Assembly (NCBI GenBank): GCA_021780815.1 | Contig: JAJXYC010000005.1 | Location: 124,001-188,000 of the forward strand | Direction: 5' to 3' | Source: Bacteroidota bacterium | Lineage (GTDB): Bacteria > Bacteroidota > Ignavibacteria > Kapaibacteriales > UBA2268 | DNA length: 64,000 nucleotides | Shown: one piece after another, positions 1 through 7,658 of the stretch | How positions within the stretch are numbered: the stretch's first letter is position 1 | Layout: the number at the start of each line of letters is the position of its first letter | Translations under genes and position numbers: made by a program | The notes under the pieces: model-generated | Seen by the model: the letters and a program-made list of their open reading frames with translations, nothing else | Database searches by the model: none | What the model was told of the DNA's origin: nothing

Positions 1-1215
1 CTAATATTTCTCTTCATTTTTAACGGGTAAACTAATTACAGGAAATATCATTACGATAATTCTATATAAAATAACCATTAAACAAATAAAACCAACAGTA
101 ACGGAAATTTCGCCGAAAGAAGGGACGTATGCAACTTTTGCGTAAAGTGGGTGATAAGCAATGATGAAAGTATTAATTCTGTTGATTAGCACCCCAGCCA
201 CAACTAAAGTTGCTGCAATAAAAAGCCATAAAGGTGAGTTTAAAACTTTTTTAAAGTTTAGCATAACTAATGGAATAATTACACCAAAAATAATTTCAAT
301 TAACCAAGCAATTGAATATTTGTTAAATTCGAATAAATAAACAAAAGATTTTCTAATTGCCATATCCCCTAATTTGAAGCCTAAATAAATCCCAAGCAGG
401 AGAGGAACATAAGCGGCAATATTTTTAAGAACCTCCATTTCAGGTTTAACACCAAAAGAACGAGAAGCAATCAAAGACTCAAAAAGTACCATAGGAATTC
501 CAACACAAATAGCTGAAATGAAAAACAACAAAGGCATAATTGGAGTAAGCCAAAGTGGGTGCATTTTATAACCGGCGATGACCATCAAAGTCCCAAGTGA
601 AGATTGATGTAATGTAGAAAGCACAACACCAGCAATAATAAATATAAACATTGCTTTTCCTAAAGTATTATCAAATAATTTAAAAAGGAATTCAATTGGT
701 TTATTAAAAATACTTAAAATATTTGGTAAATTTACTTTTCCTCTAAATCGTTCAGTTACAATAGGGAAAAATTCAATGTAAAGCACAGTTAAATAAGTCA
801 TAACACAAATACCAACTTCAAAAAGTGGCGAAGTGCCGTTCCAATATATCATAGGATGCCATATATAATACCAACGACCAATATCAACCATTACTCCAAT
901 ACCAACAAAAGTATATCCTAACATTGCTGTAAGCAAAGCGGGACGAATAACAGGCTTCATATTTGGTAGATGAAAAATATGTCCCATTGCCGCAGTAACA
1001 AAACCACCTGCTGCCAAAGCAACACCAGCAGCAACATCAACTCCAATCCATAATCCCCAAGGATAAAAATTGTTTAAGTTGGTTACTGCCCCCATACCGA
1101 ATAAAAATCTTTTCGCAAGGAAATAAAGTCCATTGAGGGCAAGTAATGTAACAATCACCATACCTGGTGTAAAAAATTTATGTTTCACTGGTTTTGGTAT
1201 AACTAATTCGCTCAT
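1..1215 (-). CDS. hybB: HybB-like NrfD-family membrane subunit of hydrogenase
   Basis: Polytopic inner-membrane protein of 404 residues, close to the usual HybB length. It belongs to the NrfD/PsrC family, which passes electrons from periplasmic iron-sulfur subunits to the quinone pool. About ten hydrophobic segments are visible, with the family-like stretch NFYPWGLWIGVDVAAGVAL near residues 49-67. The stop codon is the first three bases of the window, so the gene is complete. Its ATG shares one base with the hybA stop (TAATG), and AGGAGG lies 7 bases upstream. The tight coupling to hybA supports a hydrogenase-2-type role. NrfD subunits of other molybdopterin or cytochrome complexes look similar, so the hydrogenase assignment rests on the HybA partner. 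The family is clear; the exact complex is inferred. Confidence 0.85.
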   Translation of the reverse strand: MSELVIPKPVKHKFFTPGMVIVTLLALNGLYFLAKRFLFGMGAVTNLNNFYPWGLWIGVDVAAGVALAAGGFVTAAMGHIFHLPNMKPVIRPALLTAMLGYTFVGIGVMVDIGRWYYIWHPMIYWNGTSPLFEVGICVMTYLTVLYIEFFPIVTERFRGKVNLPNILSIFNKPIEFLFKLFDNTLGKAMFIFIIAGVVLSTLHQSSLGTLMVIAGYKMHPLWLTPIMPLLFFISAICVGIPMVLFESLIASRSFGVKPEMEVLKNIAAYVPLLLGIYLGFKLGDMAIRKSFVYLFEFNKYSIAWLIEIIFGVIIPLVMLNFKKVLNSPLWLFIAATLVVAGVLINRINTFIIAYHPLYAKVAYVPSFGEISVTVGFICLMVILYRIIVMIFPVISLPVKNEEKY

Positions 1216-2132
1216 TATTTATCCTCCTCTTTTTTTGTTTCACTTTCAGTTAATTCTTTTTTACGTTTGGAAAGCCACATAACTCCACCTAACCAACCAA
1301 AAAGAGCAAGTGGTGGAATAAAATAAGAAAAAATTCCATGTTGAATTGCTTCTGTAACTCCGGGGGCCGGCTTGTCTCCAAGTGTAGGGAACATTAATTT
1401 TTCAAAATCAACAGGAGCAATATAAAGCCAAGAAGTTCCTCCAACTTCATCTTCACCAAAAACTTTTTGTATATATTTATCTGGATAACGTGCAATACGT
1501 TTTTTGGCTAAAACTAATAATTCATCTCTATTACCATAAGTAAGTGCTTCAACTGGGCAATTTGCTACACAGGCAGGTAAAAGACCTTCCTTTGTCCGCT
1601 CAAAACAAAAATCACATTTCATTATTTTTGGCTGAATTGCTTTATCGTATTCAAATGTAGGTATTTGGAAAGGACAAGCAACCATACAATAACGACAACC
1701 AATACATTTATTAGTGTCCCAAGTAACAGCTCCATTTCTATTCTTTGTAAAAGCACCAACAATACAGGCTGAAACACAGGCGGGGTGATTGCAGTGCATA
1801 CATTGGTATTTTACATCATAAGGAATCAATTTGTTCTTTGGATTTTCAAATTCATTAACAACTGTTAATGAATGCGTACTTGGTCTCCTAAACTCCTTAT
1901 AAACATCACGATTATGATATTCTTCTGGGTCACCTGCTGGTAAATTATGTGCAACTTGACAAGCACGTTCGCAATTTCGGCATCCTACACACACACCAAT
2001 ATCAACTAAAACTCCTTGCACTTCGCCAGATTTGTATTCATCTGCTTTTGCTGTTATTGAACTTAAACCTACCGTTGCAGCTGTGGTTATTCCGACTTGT
2101 TTTAAAAAATCTCTTCTTGCATTATCAGACAT
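1215..2132 (-). CDS. hybA: HybA-like Tat-exported 4Fe-4S ferredoxin subunit
   Basis: Periplasmic iron-sulfur electron-transfer subunit of 305 residues. The N-terminus has a twin-arginine signal (RRDFLK at residues 6-11, then a hydrophobic stretch). Four cysteine clusters follow: CVGCRNCERAC, CMHCNHPACVSAC, CIGCRYCMVAC, and the split CDFC with CVANCP. These fit four [4Fe-4S] clusters as in HybA/HydN/DmsB-type proteins. A single C-terminal membrane helix (about residues 265-287) ends in a Lys/Arg-rich tail, a trait of HybA that anchors it beside HybB. GAGG precedes the ATG by about 9 bases. It is first in the visible operon and overlaps hybB by one base. The large and small NiFe subunits are not in the window and would lie further downstream. 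Homologous ferredoxin subunits of other complexes are possible. Confidence 0.85.
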   Translation of the reverse strand: MSDNARRDFLKQVGITTAATVGLSSITAKADEYKSGEVQGVLVDIGVCVGCRNCERACQVAHNLPAGDPEEYHNRDVYKEFRRPSTHSLTVVNEFENPKNKLIPYDVKYQCMHCNHPACVSACIVGAFTKNRNGAVTWDTNKCIGCRYCMVACPFQIPTFEYDKAIQPKIMKCDFCFERTKEGLLPACVANCPVEALTYGNRDELLVLAKKRIARYPDKYIQKVFGEDEVGGTSWLYIAPVDFEKLMFPTLGDKPAPGVTEAIQHGIFSYFIPPLALFGWLGGVMWLSKRKKELTESETKKEEDK

Positions 2133-2443
2133 TTTTCAAATCCTCTTTTTTCTTTTTTTCAAACTTAAATAATTTTTTCCAATATAAAATATTTATTATT
2201 AAATATTAATTTTTTAGTTTAAAATAGAATATTTCTATTTGATAATGAAAATAAATGTAATTAATTCATAAATAAGATTATACTCTTATTTATTATATAA
2301 TATAAAAGAATTTTAAAACTAAATAGAAAACTTATTGTTGAGTTTATTATACACAATTTAAAAATATTTAAATAGAACAAAAAAAAATAACTAATTTTAA
2401 TATATTAATTATTATTCATATAAATATTATAAAAAATACCTTT
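2133..2443. other. Intergenic region upstream of hybA
   Basis: This 311-base, very AT-rich spacer has no convincing gene. It holds the 19-bp palindrome and the hairpin described for hybA, and presumably the hybA promoter. No tRNA, riboswitch or insertion-sequence end was recognised. Confidence 0.6.
2222..2240. promoter_or_regulatory. 19-bp perfect palindrome upstream of hybA
   Basis: Two 8-bp arms, AAATAGAA and TTCTATTT, flank a 3-base centre about 90 bp before the hybA start. A second hairpin (10-bp arms at 2268-2277 and 2284-2293) lies just beyond. Position and symmetry suggest a regulator site or leader hairpin for hybAB. In such AT-rich DNA chance palindromes are common, and no known operator consensus was recognised. 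Confidence 0.35.
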
Positions 2444-2662
2444 ATGAATATAAATAATATAAAGAACCTTACTGATATAAGATATACCATCAAATCTTTA
2501 AATATTATTTTGTATGATGAAGATGTTGAAATAAAACAATTGATTTCTCACCTTGACAGCAAATTTAACAAGGCGAAAATAAATTATGTGTTTTCTTATT
2601 TGAAACGCTATCCTTTCAATTTCCTGGATAGTCTTAAACTCGGATTAACCAAATCTTCATAA
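2444..2662 (+). CDS. Possible 72-residue hypothetical protein
   Basis: A short reading frame that runs convergently into the 3' end of the large fusion gene and overlaps it by 55 bases. The predicted protein is mixed in composition (for example DEDVEIKQLISHLDSKF) and has no signal peptide or membrane helix. No family was recognised, and no good Shine-Dalgarno sequence precedes the ATG, which lies in A/T-only DNA. Protein-like composition is the only support, so this may be a chance frame. An end overlap of this size between convergent genes is possible but not typical here, where other convergent pairs overlap by no more than six bases. Confidence 0.25.
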   Translation: MNINNIKNLTDIRYTIKSLNIILYDEDVEIKQLISHLDSKFNKAKINYVFSYLKRYPFNFLDSLKLGLTKSS

Positions 2663-5600
2663 ACTTTGTTTGTTTGTATTATTTGGTTATTAATTAACGC
2701 AATATCTAAAATATGCTCTATGATTAAACCTGTACGATTATAATGAATCATTTTTAAGGAAGAGTCCCACCCATCAGCCCAAATCAGAAAATCATCTTTT
2801 TGAGATTGAGAACCCTCAAAATGCACCAGCAAATCTATGTCCGATTCAGCAGTTGCATCACCTTGATAAACTGATCCAGTGAGATAAATTGCAGAAATAT
2901 TAAATTTAGAAAAGTCCACAGATTTTGCAAAAGCTTCCGCCATTCTCATACGCCAACTTTGCGCTTCTGTTGAGTTTAACATCGAGGTTTTTGCTACTAT
3001 TGCTAATTGGGTTACATCACTTTGTGCAAAAAAGGCAATGGCTTTTTCTTCTGTTGAATTCATTAAAATTTTCAAGATATTCCCAGGTTTTGTTTCTCTA
3101 ATGTTGATTAATTTCACAATGTGCGAGATATGGTTAAATTCATTTGTAAACCTATCTAAAATATTAGGAGAATTTTCAAAAAAGTCCAAATTAAACTTTA
3201 CATCTGGATCATCAGGATAAAGAGGTAAATAAAAAATATTTGATTCAACTAAATCTTGAAAGAAGTGAGTTCCAAAAGAAAGTTCGGGAACATATCCATT
3301 CTGAGATTTTGCCATTTCAATTAAAATTGCAGTGTTATTAATATCAGAATATGAAATTTTTACTCCTAAACGAATATCATCTCTTGTCCCCCAACGTCCA
3401 GGTCCCATTAAAGCAAAACTTTTCTTTGGCAATAACTGATTGAGTTTACTTATTAATCTTCCAACATCTTCTAATTCAGAAAGTTTTTCGGAATTTGCGT
3501 ATTTTATTGGGTCAACATAAACAATGTAAGCAATGTCAGGGACCTTCGCATTTGGAATATGTTTATTTGCAGTAAAAAGTATTGCATCATCTTTTATATT
3601 AGTTGGAATTTCTGAAGGAGCAATATCCGAATCAAAAGCACTTTGTTGGCGACATTGAAGTAAATATAAAGAATTTCCATCACAAGCAAATTCAATATCA
3701 ATAGGAAGTCCAAAATTTTCATTTAAAACATTAATTAGTTCAGCAATTTGTTTGATATATTTTGTCCTTTTAATTAAATTATCAGTAGTAACTACGATAT
3801 CATCACGTTTTGTATTAATTCCAAGTCCAACAGGTAGTTTCAAATTACCTTGCTCAATAATTGAAAAAAGTTCATTAAGCATAGGAAACTCGTCGCCAAC
3901 TTCATCAATTATTTCATTAAGTTCAACTGTTTCAAACGTATTTGATTCTAAATTCATAACATCAATATACCGCGGTGAATATGAAAGAATATCTTTAATC
4001 GTTAAATTAACCCTTATCTCAGGTTTAGCAGGCGCCAATATAATAGGAAAATCGTTGCCTATTCTATCAACAGCACGAGTACCTAAACCTGGAACAATGC
4101 GTAATAAGCCGTCTTCTCTTTTTAATCTCGGACTCCAACGAAATTCATTGTTACTAAAACCAACACCTGCAAAAGCAGGAAAATAATATTTCCCTACTTT
4201 TGTTCCAACTACTTCTTGAATAATTATGCCCATACCTTCATTGTAGTCCAAAAATCCTTTTTCTTTACGGTAACTTATTGGGTCAGGAGAAAACACAGAT
4301 GCATAAACCTCGGCAATTGCATCTAACAAAGCATCTAAATTTTCTTGTTTGGTTCCTTGATTAGCCAAAAATAAACTTTTATATTTCCCAGCAAATGCGG
4401 CTCCAATTCTATCTTCTAATAAGCTAGAACTCCTAACTACAATAGGATTATTGCCCAATTCATCTAACACACGTGAAAGTCCGTTTATCATTTCTTGTGG
4501 AAACTGTGAATTTTTAAATACTTGCATTGTGTACATATACTCTTTTCTAACCTCGTCAAGAGTACGGTATTTTTGTTCAATAACATCTTCCAAATTATTA
4601 TAATAAATAAAATTTGTCTCTCCGTCAGCAGGAATAAACCAAGTTTTAGGAATTTTAATATCTTTTAAAATAGGGTGAGTTTCTTTATTTTTCTCAATAA
4701 TTTTTGAGGCTAAAAGAAGACCCGAGCTTTTTCCTCCTAATGTTCCATAACTTTCAGAAGAAAATATTATTTGAGGAATTAATTGGTAAAAATCAGTTAT
4801 TTCAAAAATATTTTTAGCAATATTTATAAATTCAAGTTGTTCAGTAAAAAATCTCCTAATCAGAGATACAATCATACCCGTTACTTGCGCAGACTTTTCA
4901 TCATTTTTTTCAGGTATCATTTTTACATATCTTCTTACCGCTTCTCCAACATCAAAAAGAGAAGCATTTGGATCATTTAAAATTTTAGTTACTTGTTTGC
5001 TATTTTCATCATTTATCCATCGTTGAATTTGAATCAAAATAAAATCTTCGGATAAATTTTGAGCTGCAAGTGCAAATATGTCATTTGAAAGATGGTAGAT
5101 TTGCTCTAATACTTGCTTCTTTGTTGGTCTATTAATTTCACTGGTATAATCTAAATTTTCATCAATTCGAGAGCCAAGTTTTTCAAATATTTTCTCTGAT
5201 TCCGAAATACCTTTGATTAAAAGGAAATTCAGCATCTTCCGGGAAATAACTGAATACAAATTTCTATCGGTATTTTTCAAAAGTTCAAGGACAATATCGT
5301 ATTTTGTACGATGGGTAATTTCAAGTGTATGTTTTTCATTTTCAATTTGTTGTAAAGTAATTTCTAACTTATTGATAAATAAATTTAATGCAATTTTTTC
5401 TGCAATAATTTGTAAGATTATCTCTATATTAAAATTATATTTTTCATATTCATTTTCTTTTATTGAAGAATTGAAATAAATTTCAAACTGCCCTAACGTA
5501 ATATTTGACGCAATTAATGGTAAAATTATAGGATAACGAGTTTCAAGAAATTCATTTGCTCTAATTAAATTGTTAGAGTATGAAATTTCTACTCCTTTTA

Positions 5601-5721
5601 TGTTGCTATCTAATTGCGATACATAGTTACAAATTTGTTTAAGTTTGTTGTTTAAAGTATCATCAATTGAATGAAAAATCTTATCAATTTCTCGTAAAAT
5701 AACAAGTAAGTCTAATTTCAT
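2608..5721 (-). CDS. GAF-like / PPDK_N-like ATP-grasp / nucleotidyltransferase fusion protein
   Basis: Large cytoplasmic protein of 1037 residues with three recognisable regions. Residues about 1-130 resemble a GAF-type fold (LGQFEIYF, then an amphipathic IAEKIALNLF helix). From about 325 to 690 it matches the N-terminal ATP-binding domain of PEP synthase/pyruvate phosphate dikinase: GTLGGKSSGLL around Lys331, then PIVVRSSSLLEDRIGAAFAG, and near the end ... LYLLQCRQQS. A GPGRWGTRD motif follows. Near residues 947-965 is a nucleotidyltransferase signature, GS-x-YQGDATAESDIDLLV, as in the polymerase-beta superfamily. I see no phosphohistidine domain motif and no PEP-binding barrel, so it is not a complete PEP synthase. 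It stands alone, divergent from gdhA. Similar PEP/pyruvate-binding proteins occur in FCB bacteria; substrate and product are unknown. Confidence 0.75.
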   Translation of the reverse strand: MKLDLLVILREIDKIFHSIDDTLNNKLKQICNYVSQLDSNIKGVEISYSNNLIRANEFLETRYPIILPLIASNITLGQFEIYFNSSIKENEYEKYNFNIEIILQIIAEKIALNLFINKLEITLQQIENEKHTLEITHRTKYDIVLELLKNTDRNLYSVISRKMLNFLLIKGISESEKIFEKLGSRIDENLDYTSEINRPTKKQVLEQIYHLSNDIFALAAQNLSEDFILIQIQRWINDENSKQVTKILNDPNASLFDVGEAVRRYVKMIPEKNDEKSAQVTGMIVSLIRRFFTEQLEFINIAKNIFEITDFYQLIPQIIFSSESYGTLGGKSSGLLLASKIIEKNKETHPILKDIKIPKTWFIPADGETNFIYYNNLEDVIEQKYRTLDEVRKEYMYTMQVFKNSQFPQEMINGLSRVLDELGNNPIVVRSSSLLEDRIGAAFAGKYKSLFLANQGTKQENLDALLDAIAEVYASVFSPDPISYRKEKGFLDYNEGMGIIIQEVVGTKVGKYYFPAFAGVGFSNNEFRWSPRLKREDGLLRIVPGLGTRAVDRIGNDFPIILAPAKPEIRVNLTIKDILSYSPRYIDVMNLESNTFETVELNEIIDEVGDEFPMLNELFSIIEQGNLKLPVGLGINTKRDDIVVTTDNLIKRTKYIKQIAELINVLNENFGLPIDIEFACDGNSLYLLQCRQQSAFDSDIAPSEIPTNIKDDAILFTANKHIPNAKVPDIAYIVYVDPIKYANSEKLSELEDVGRLISKLNQLLPKKSFALMGPGRWGTRDDIRLGVKISYSDINNTAILIEMAKSQNGYVPELSFGTHFFQDLVESNIFYLPLYPDDPDVKFNLDFFENSPNILDRFTNEFNHISHIVKLINIRETKPGNILKILMNSTEEKAIAFFAQSDVTQLAIVAKTSMLNSTEAQSWRMRMAEAFAKSVDFSKFNISAIYLTGSVYQGDATAESDIDLLVHFEGSQSQKDDFLIWADGWDSSLKMIHYNRTGLIIEHILDIALINNQIIQTNKVYEDLVNPSLRLSRKLKG

Positions 5722-5760
5722 AAAAATTATAATTTTAAAGGATTAACGTAAAAGATAAAA

Positions 5761-5810
5761 AATAATTATTCATAAATAAAGAAATTAATAATTATTCATA
5801 AATAAAGAAA
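5761..5810. repeat. Tandem duplication of a 26-base AT-rich unit
   Basis: The 24-base sequence starting AATAATTATTCATAAATAAA occurs at 5761-5784 and again at 5787-5810, a period of 26. It lies in the divergent spacer between the fusion gene and gdhA. It could carry promoter or operator elements for either gene, or be a neutral slippage product. Confidence 0.7.
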
Positions 5811-5849
5811 AAAATTCAAACAAATAAACAACTTTTGAAAAATAATGAT

Positions 5850-5857
5850 TAATTTTG
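5850..5857 (+). promoter_or_regulatory. Putative -7 promoter box (TAATTTTG) for gdhA
   Basis: TAATTTTG fits the TAnnTTTG -7 element of Bacteroidota-type sigma factors and lies 81 bases before the gdhA start, within TTAATTTTGTAAATG. Almost the same sequence precedes the DNA glycosylase gene near 45313. No clear -33 element at standard spacing was found. Confidence 0.4.
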
Positions 5858-5938
5858 TAAATGTGTTTGAAACAAAATTAAAAATTTTAAACACAGAAAA
5901 AAATTATTAATAAACAAAAAAGTAAATTAGAGGAAAAA

Positions 5939-7225
5939 ATGGCAGACACATCATTTAATCCGTTCAAAATGGCACAGCAACAATTTGATGCAGTTGCTGA
6001 AAAATTGAATTTAGACCAAGCAACAAAAGACTTCTTACGCACACCAGACAGGGAATATTCATTTAATATTCCAATAAGAATGGATGATGGAAGTTACAAA
6101 GTATTTCATGGTTTCCGTGTTCAACATAGTGATGCACGTGGACCAGCAAAAGGTGGAATACGTTTCCATCCACAAGAAACAGTTGATACTGTTAGAGCAC
6201 TTGCTATGTGGATGACTTGGAAAACAGCAGTTGTTGATATTCCATTAGGCGGCGGAAAAGGCGGTATTATCTGTGACCCACATAACCTTTCAATGCGTGA
6301 ACAAGAAGCATTAGCACGCGGTTGGATACGCCAAATTGCTCGTAATATTGGACCTTTACAAGACGTTCCAGCTCCTGATGTTATGACAAGCGGTCAACAT
6401 ATGATTTGGATGCTTGATGAATACGAAAAAATTATGGGTGTTAAGGCTCCTGGATTTATTACAGGTAAACCTCTTGGTGTGGGTGGTTCTCTTGGTAGAA
6501 CTGAAGCTACTGGATATGGTGTTATGTACACTGTACGTGAAGCTTGTAAAAATCTTGGTATAGACATTTCTAAAACTACTGCTTCCTTCCAAGGATTTGG
6601 CAATGTTAGCCAATTTGCTGTTGACCAGTACACTAAATTAGGCGGAAAAGCTATTGCTGTTTCTTGCTGGAGCCATGAAGATAAAAAATCTTATACTTAT
6701 CGTAAATTATCAGGCATTACTTACCAAGAATTAATTAAAATTACTAATAAGTTCGGCGAAATTGACAAAACTAAAGCACAAGAAATAGGATTCGAAATTC
6801 TCGACGGTAATGCTTGGATTGAACAAGAAGTTGATATTCTTGTTCCATCTGCTATTGAAAATCAAGTTACAAAAGATACTGTTAATTTGATTAAACCTTC
6901 CGTTAAAATTATTGTTGAAGGTGCTAATGGTCCTACTACTCCAGAAGCTGACGAAGTAATTAAATCTCGCGGCATATTAGTTATTCCTGATTTCCTTGCT
7001 AATGCTGGTGGTGTTACTTGCTCCTATTTTGAACAAGTACAATGCAATATGAACTATTTCTGGACTAAAGAAGAAGTTCTCGAAAAATTAGACAAAAAAA
7101 TGACGAGCGCTTTCCACGCTGTTTATGATTTATCTGTTTCACGTAATGTTTATATGCGTGATGCGGCTTATATGATTGCTATTTCAAGAGTTGCTGACGC
7201 TGTAAAATTGCGTGGTTGGGTATAA
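5939..7225 (+). CDS. gdhA: Glutamate dehydrogenase (Glu/Leu/Phe/Val family)
   Basis: Interconverts glutamate with 2-oxoglutarate and ammonia in the cytoplasm. The 428-residue length is typical of the hexameric short GDH class. Visible landmarks are the substrate-site Lys in GPAKGGIRFHP (near residue 70), the catalytic segment DIPLGGGKGGI (near 103), the DVPAPDVMTSGQHM region, and the Rossmann turn QGFGNVSQFA, which here reads F-G-N rather than the more common F-G-N-V-G. The C-terminal EGANGPTTPEAD segment is also conserved. GAGG lies just upstream of the ATG. A strong intrinsic terminator follows at 7264. Coenzyme preference cannot be read safely. The product links to the IDH and KorAB steps further along, since all act on 2-oxoglutarate. 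Monocistronic. Confidence 0.95.
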   Translation: MADTSFNPFKMAQQQFDAVAEKLNLDQATKDFLRTPDREYSFNIPIRMDDGSYKVFHGFRVQHSDARGPAKGGIRFHPQETVDTVRALAMWMTWKTAVVDIPLGGGKGGIICDPHNLSMREQEALARGWIRQIARNIGPLQDVPAPDVMTSGQHMIWMLDEYEKIMGVKAPGFITGKPLGVGGSLGRTEATGYGVMYTVREACKNLGIDISKTTASFQGFGNVSQFAVDQYTKLGGKAIAVSCWSHEDKKSYTYRKLSGITYQELIKITNKFGEIDKTKAQEIGFEILDGNAWIEQEVDILVPSAIENQVTKDTVNLIKPSVKIIVEGANGPTTPEADEVIKSRGILVIPDFLANAGGVTCSYFEQVQCNMNYFWTKEEVLEKLDKKMTSAFHAVYDLSVSRNVYMRDAAYMIAISRVADAVKLRGWV

Positions 7226-7263
7226 TATAATTATAATTTTATATTGAAATTCATTTCTATATA

Positions 7264-7299
7264 AGGGTTGTCTATTTTTCACAATAGCCAACCTTTTTT
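7264..7299 (+). terminator. Rho-independent terminator after gdhA
   Basis: Stem GGTTG-t-CTATT pairs with AATAG-c-CAACC around a six-base loop, with one internal mismatch, followed directly by six T. It starts about 40 bases after the gdhA stop. Confidence 0.85.
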
Positions 7300-7658
7300 G
7301 TTTGTACTTCGTAATAAAAATCATTCTCATATGCATTCGTATAAACAAACTAACTAACTAACTTATTTCTTCTTTCCTCCCACCTCAATCTTTTTCAGGG
7401 GAAAGTCCTGTTTGATATTGCTTTAATCTCGCTACGATTTTTTATAGAATTATTAAATTATTAAAAATATTTAGATGTTCTATATTTATTTCAATTTCTT
7501 GATTTTTCTTAACTTGTGTATTTTGTCAATATTTAATTTTTTGACTTTCCACTGACTGCTAATCAGGAGTTGGTTGGGGGTTTAAATCCCTCTTCTTAAA
7601 AATCAATATGTTAGGTAATTTAACTAATCTATTTTTTATTAGCTACTTACACTTTTTT
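7300..7658. other. Intergenic region with a tRNA-like fragment
   Basis: No convincing gene is present in about 360 bases between the gdhA terminator and the hybrid kinase stop. The G+C-richer patches are CAGGGGAAAGTCCTG near 7399 and the tRNA-like stretch at 7552-7597. The rest is A/T-rich spacer, including a short ACTA repeat run near 7350. Confidence 0.5.
7552..7597 (+). pseudogene. tRNA-like 3' half, possible decayed tRNA-Ser(GCT)
   Basis: CTGA-CTGCTAA-TCAG forms a 4-bp stem with a seven-base loop identical to a tRNA anticodon loop reading GCT. Nine bases later GGGGG-TTTAAAT-CCCTC forms a T-arm-like stem-loop, followed by TCTTCTT, which could be an acceptor 3' strand. No matching 5' acceptor strand or D arm is present, and the long variable arm of tRNA-Ser is missing. 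This may be a tRNA remnant or an old attachment site, or chance. Confidence 0.3.

Noticed and set aside
1949-2209. Leu-rich 86-codon frame antisense to the hybA signal region
   Set aside because: A shadow of the conserved Tat and ferredoxin coding sequence; low-complexity Leu runs.
3752-4186. 144-codon frame antisense to the PPDK_N domain
   Set aside because: The coding strand carries the conserved ATP-binding motifs; no independent protein family was seen.
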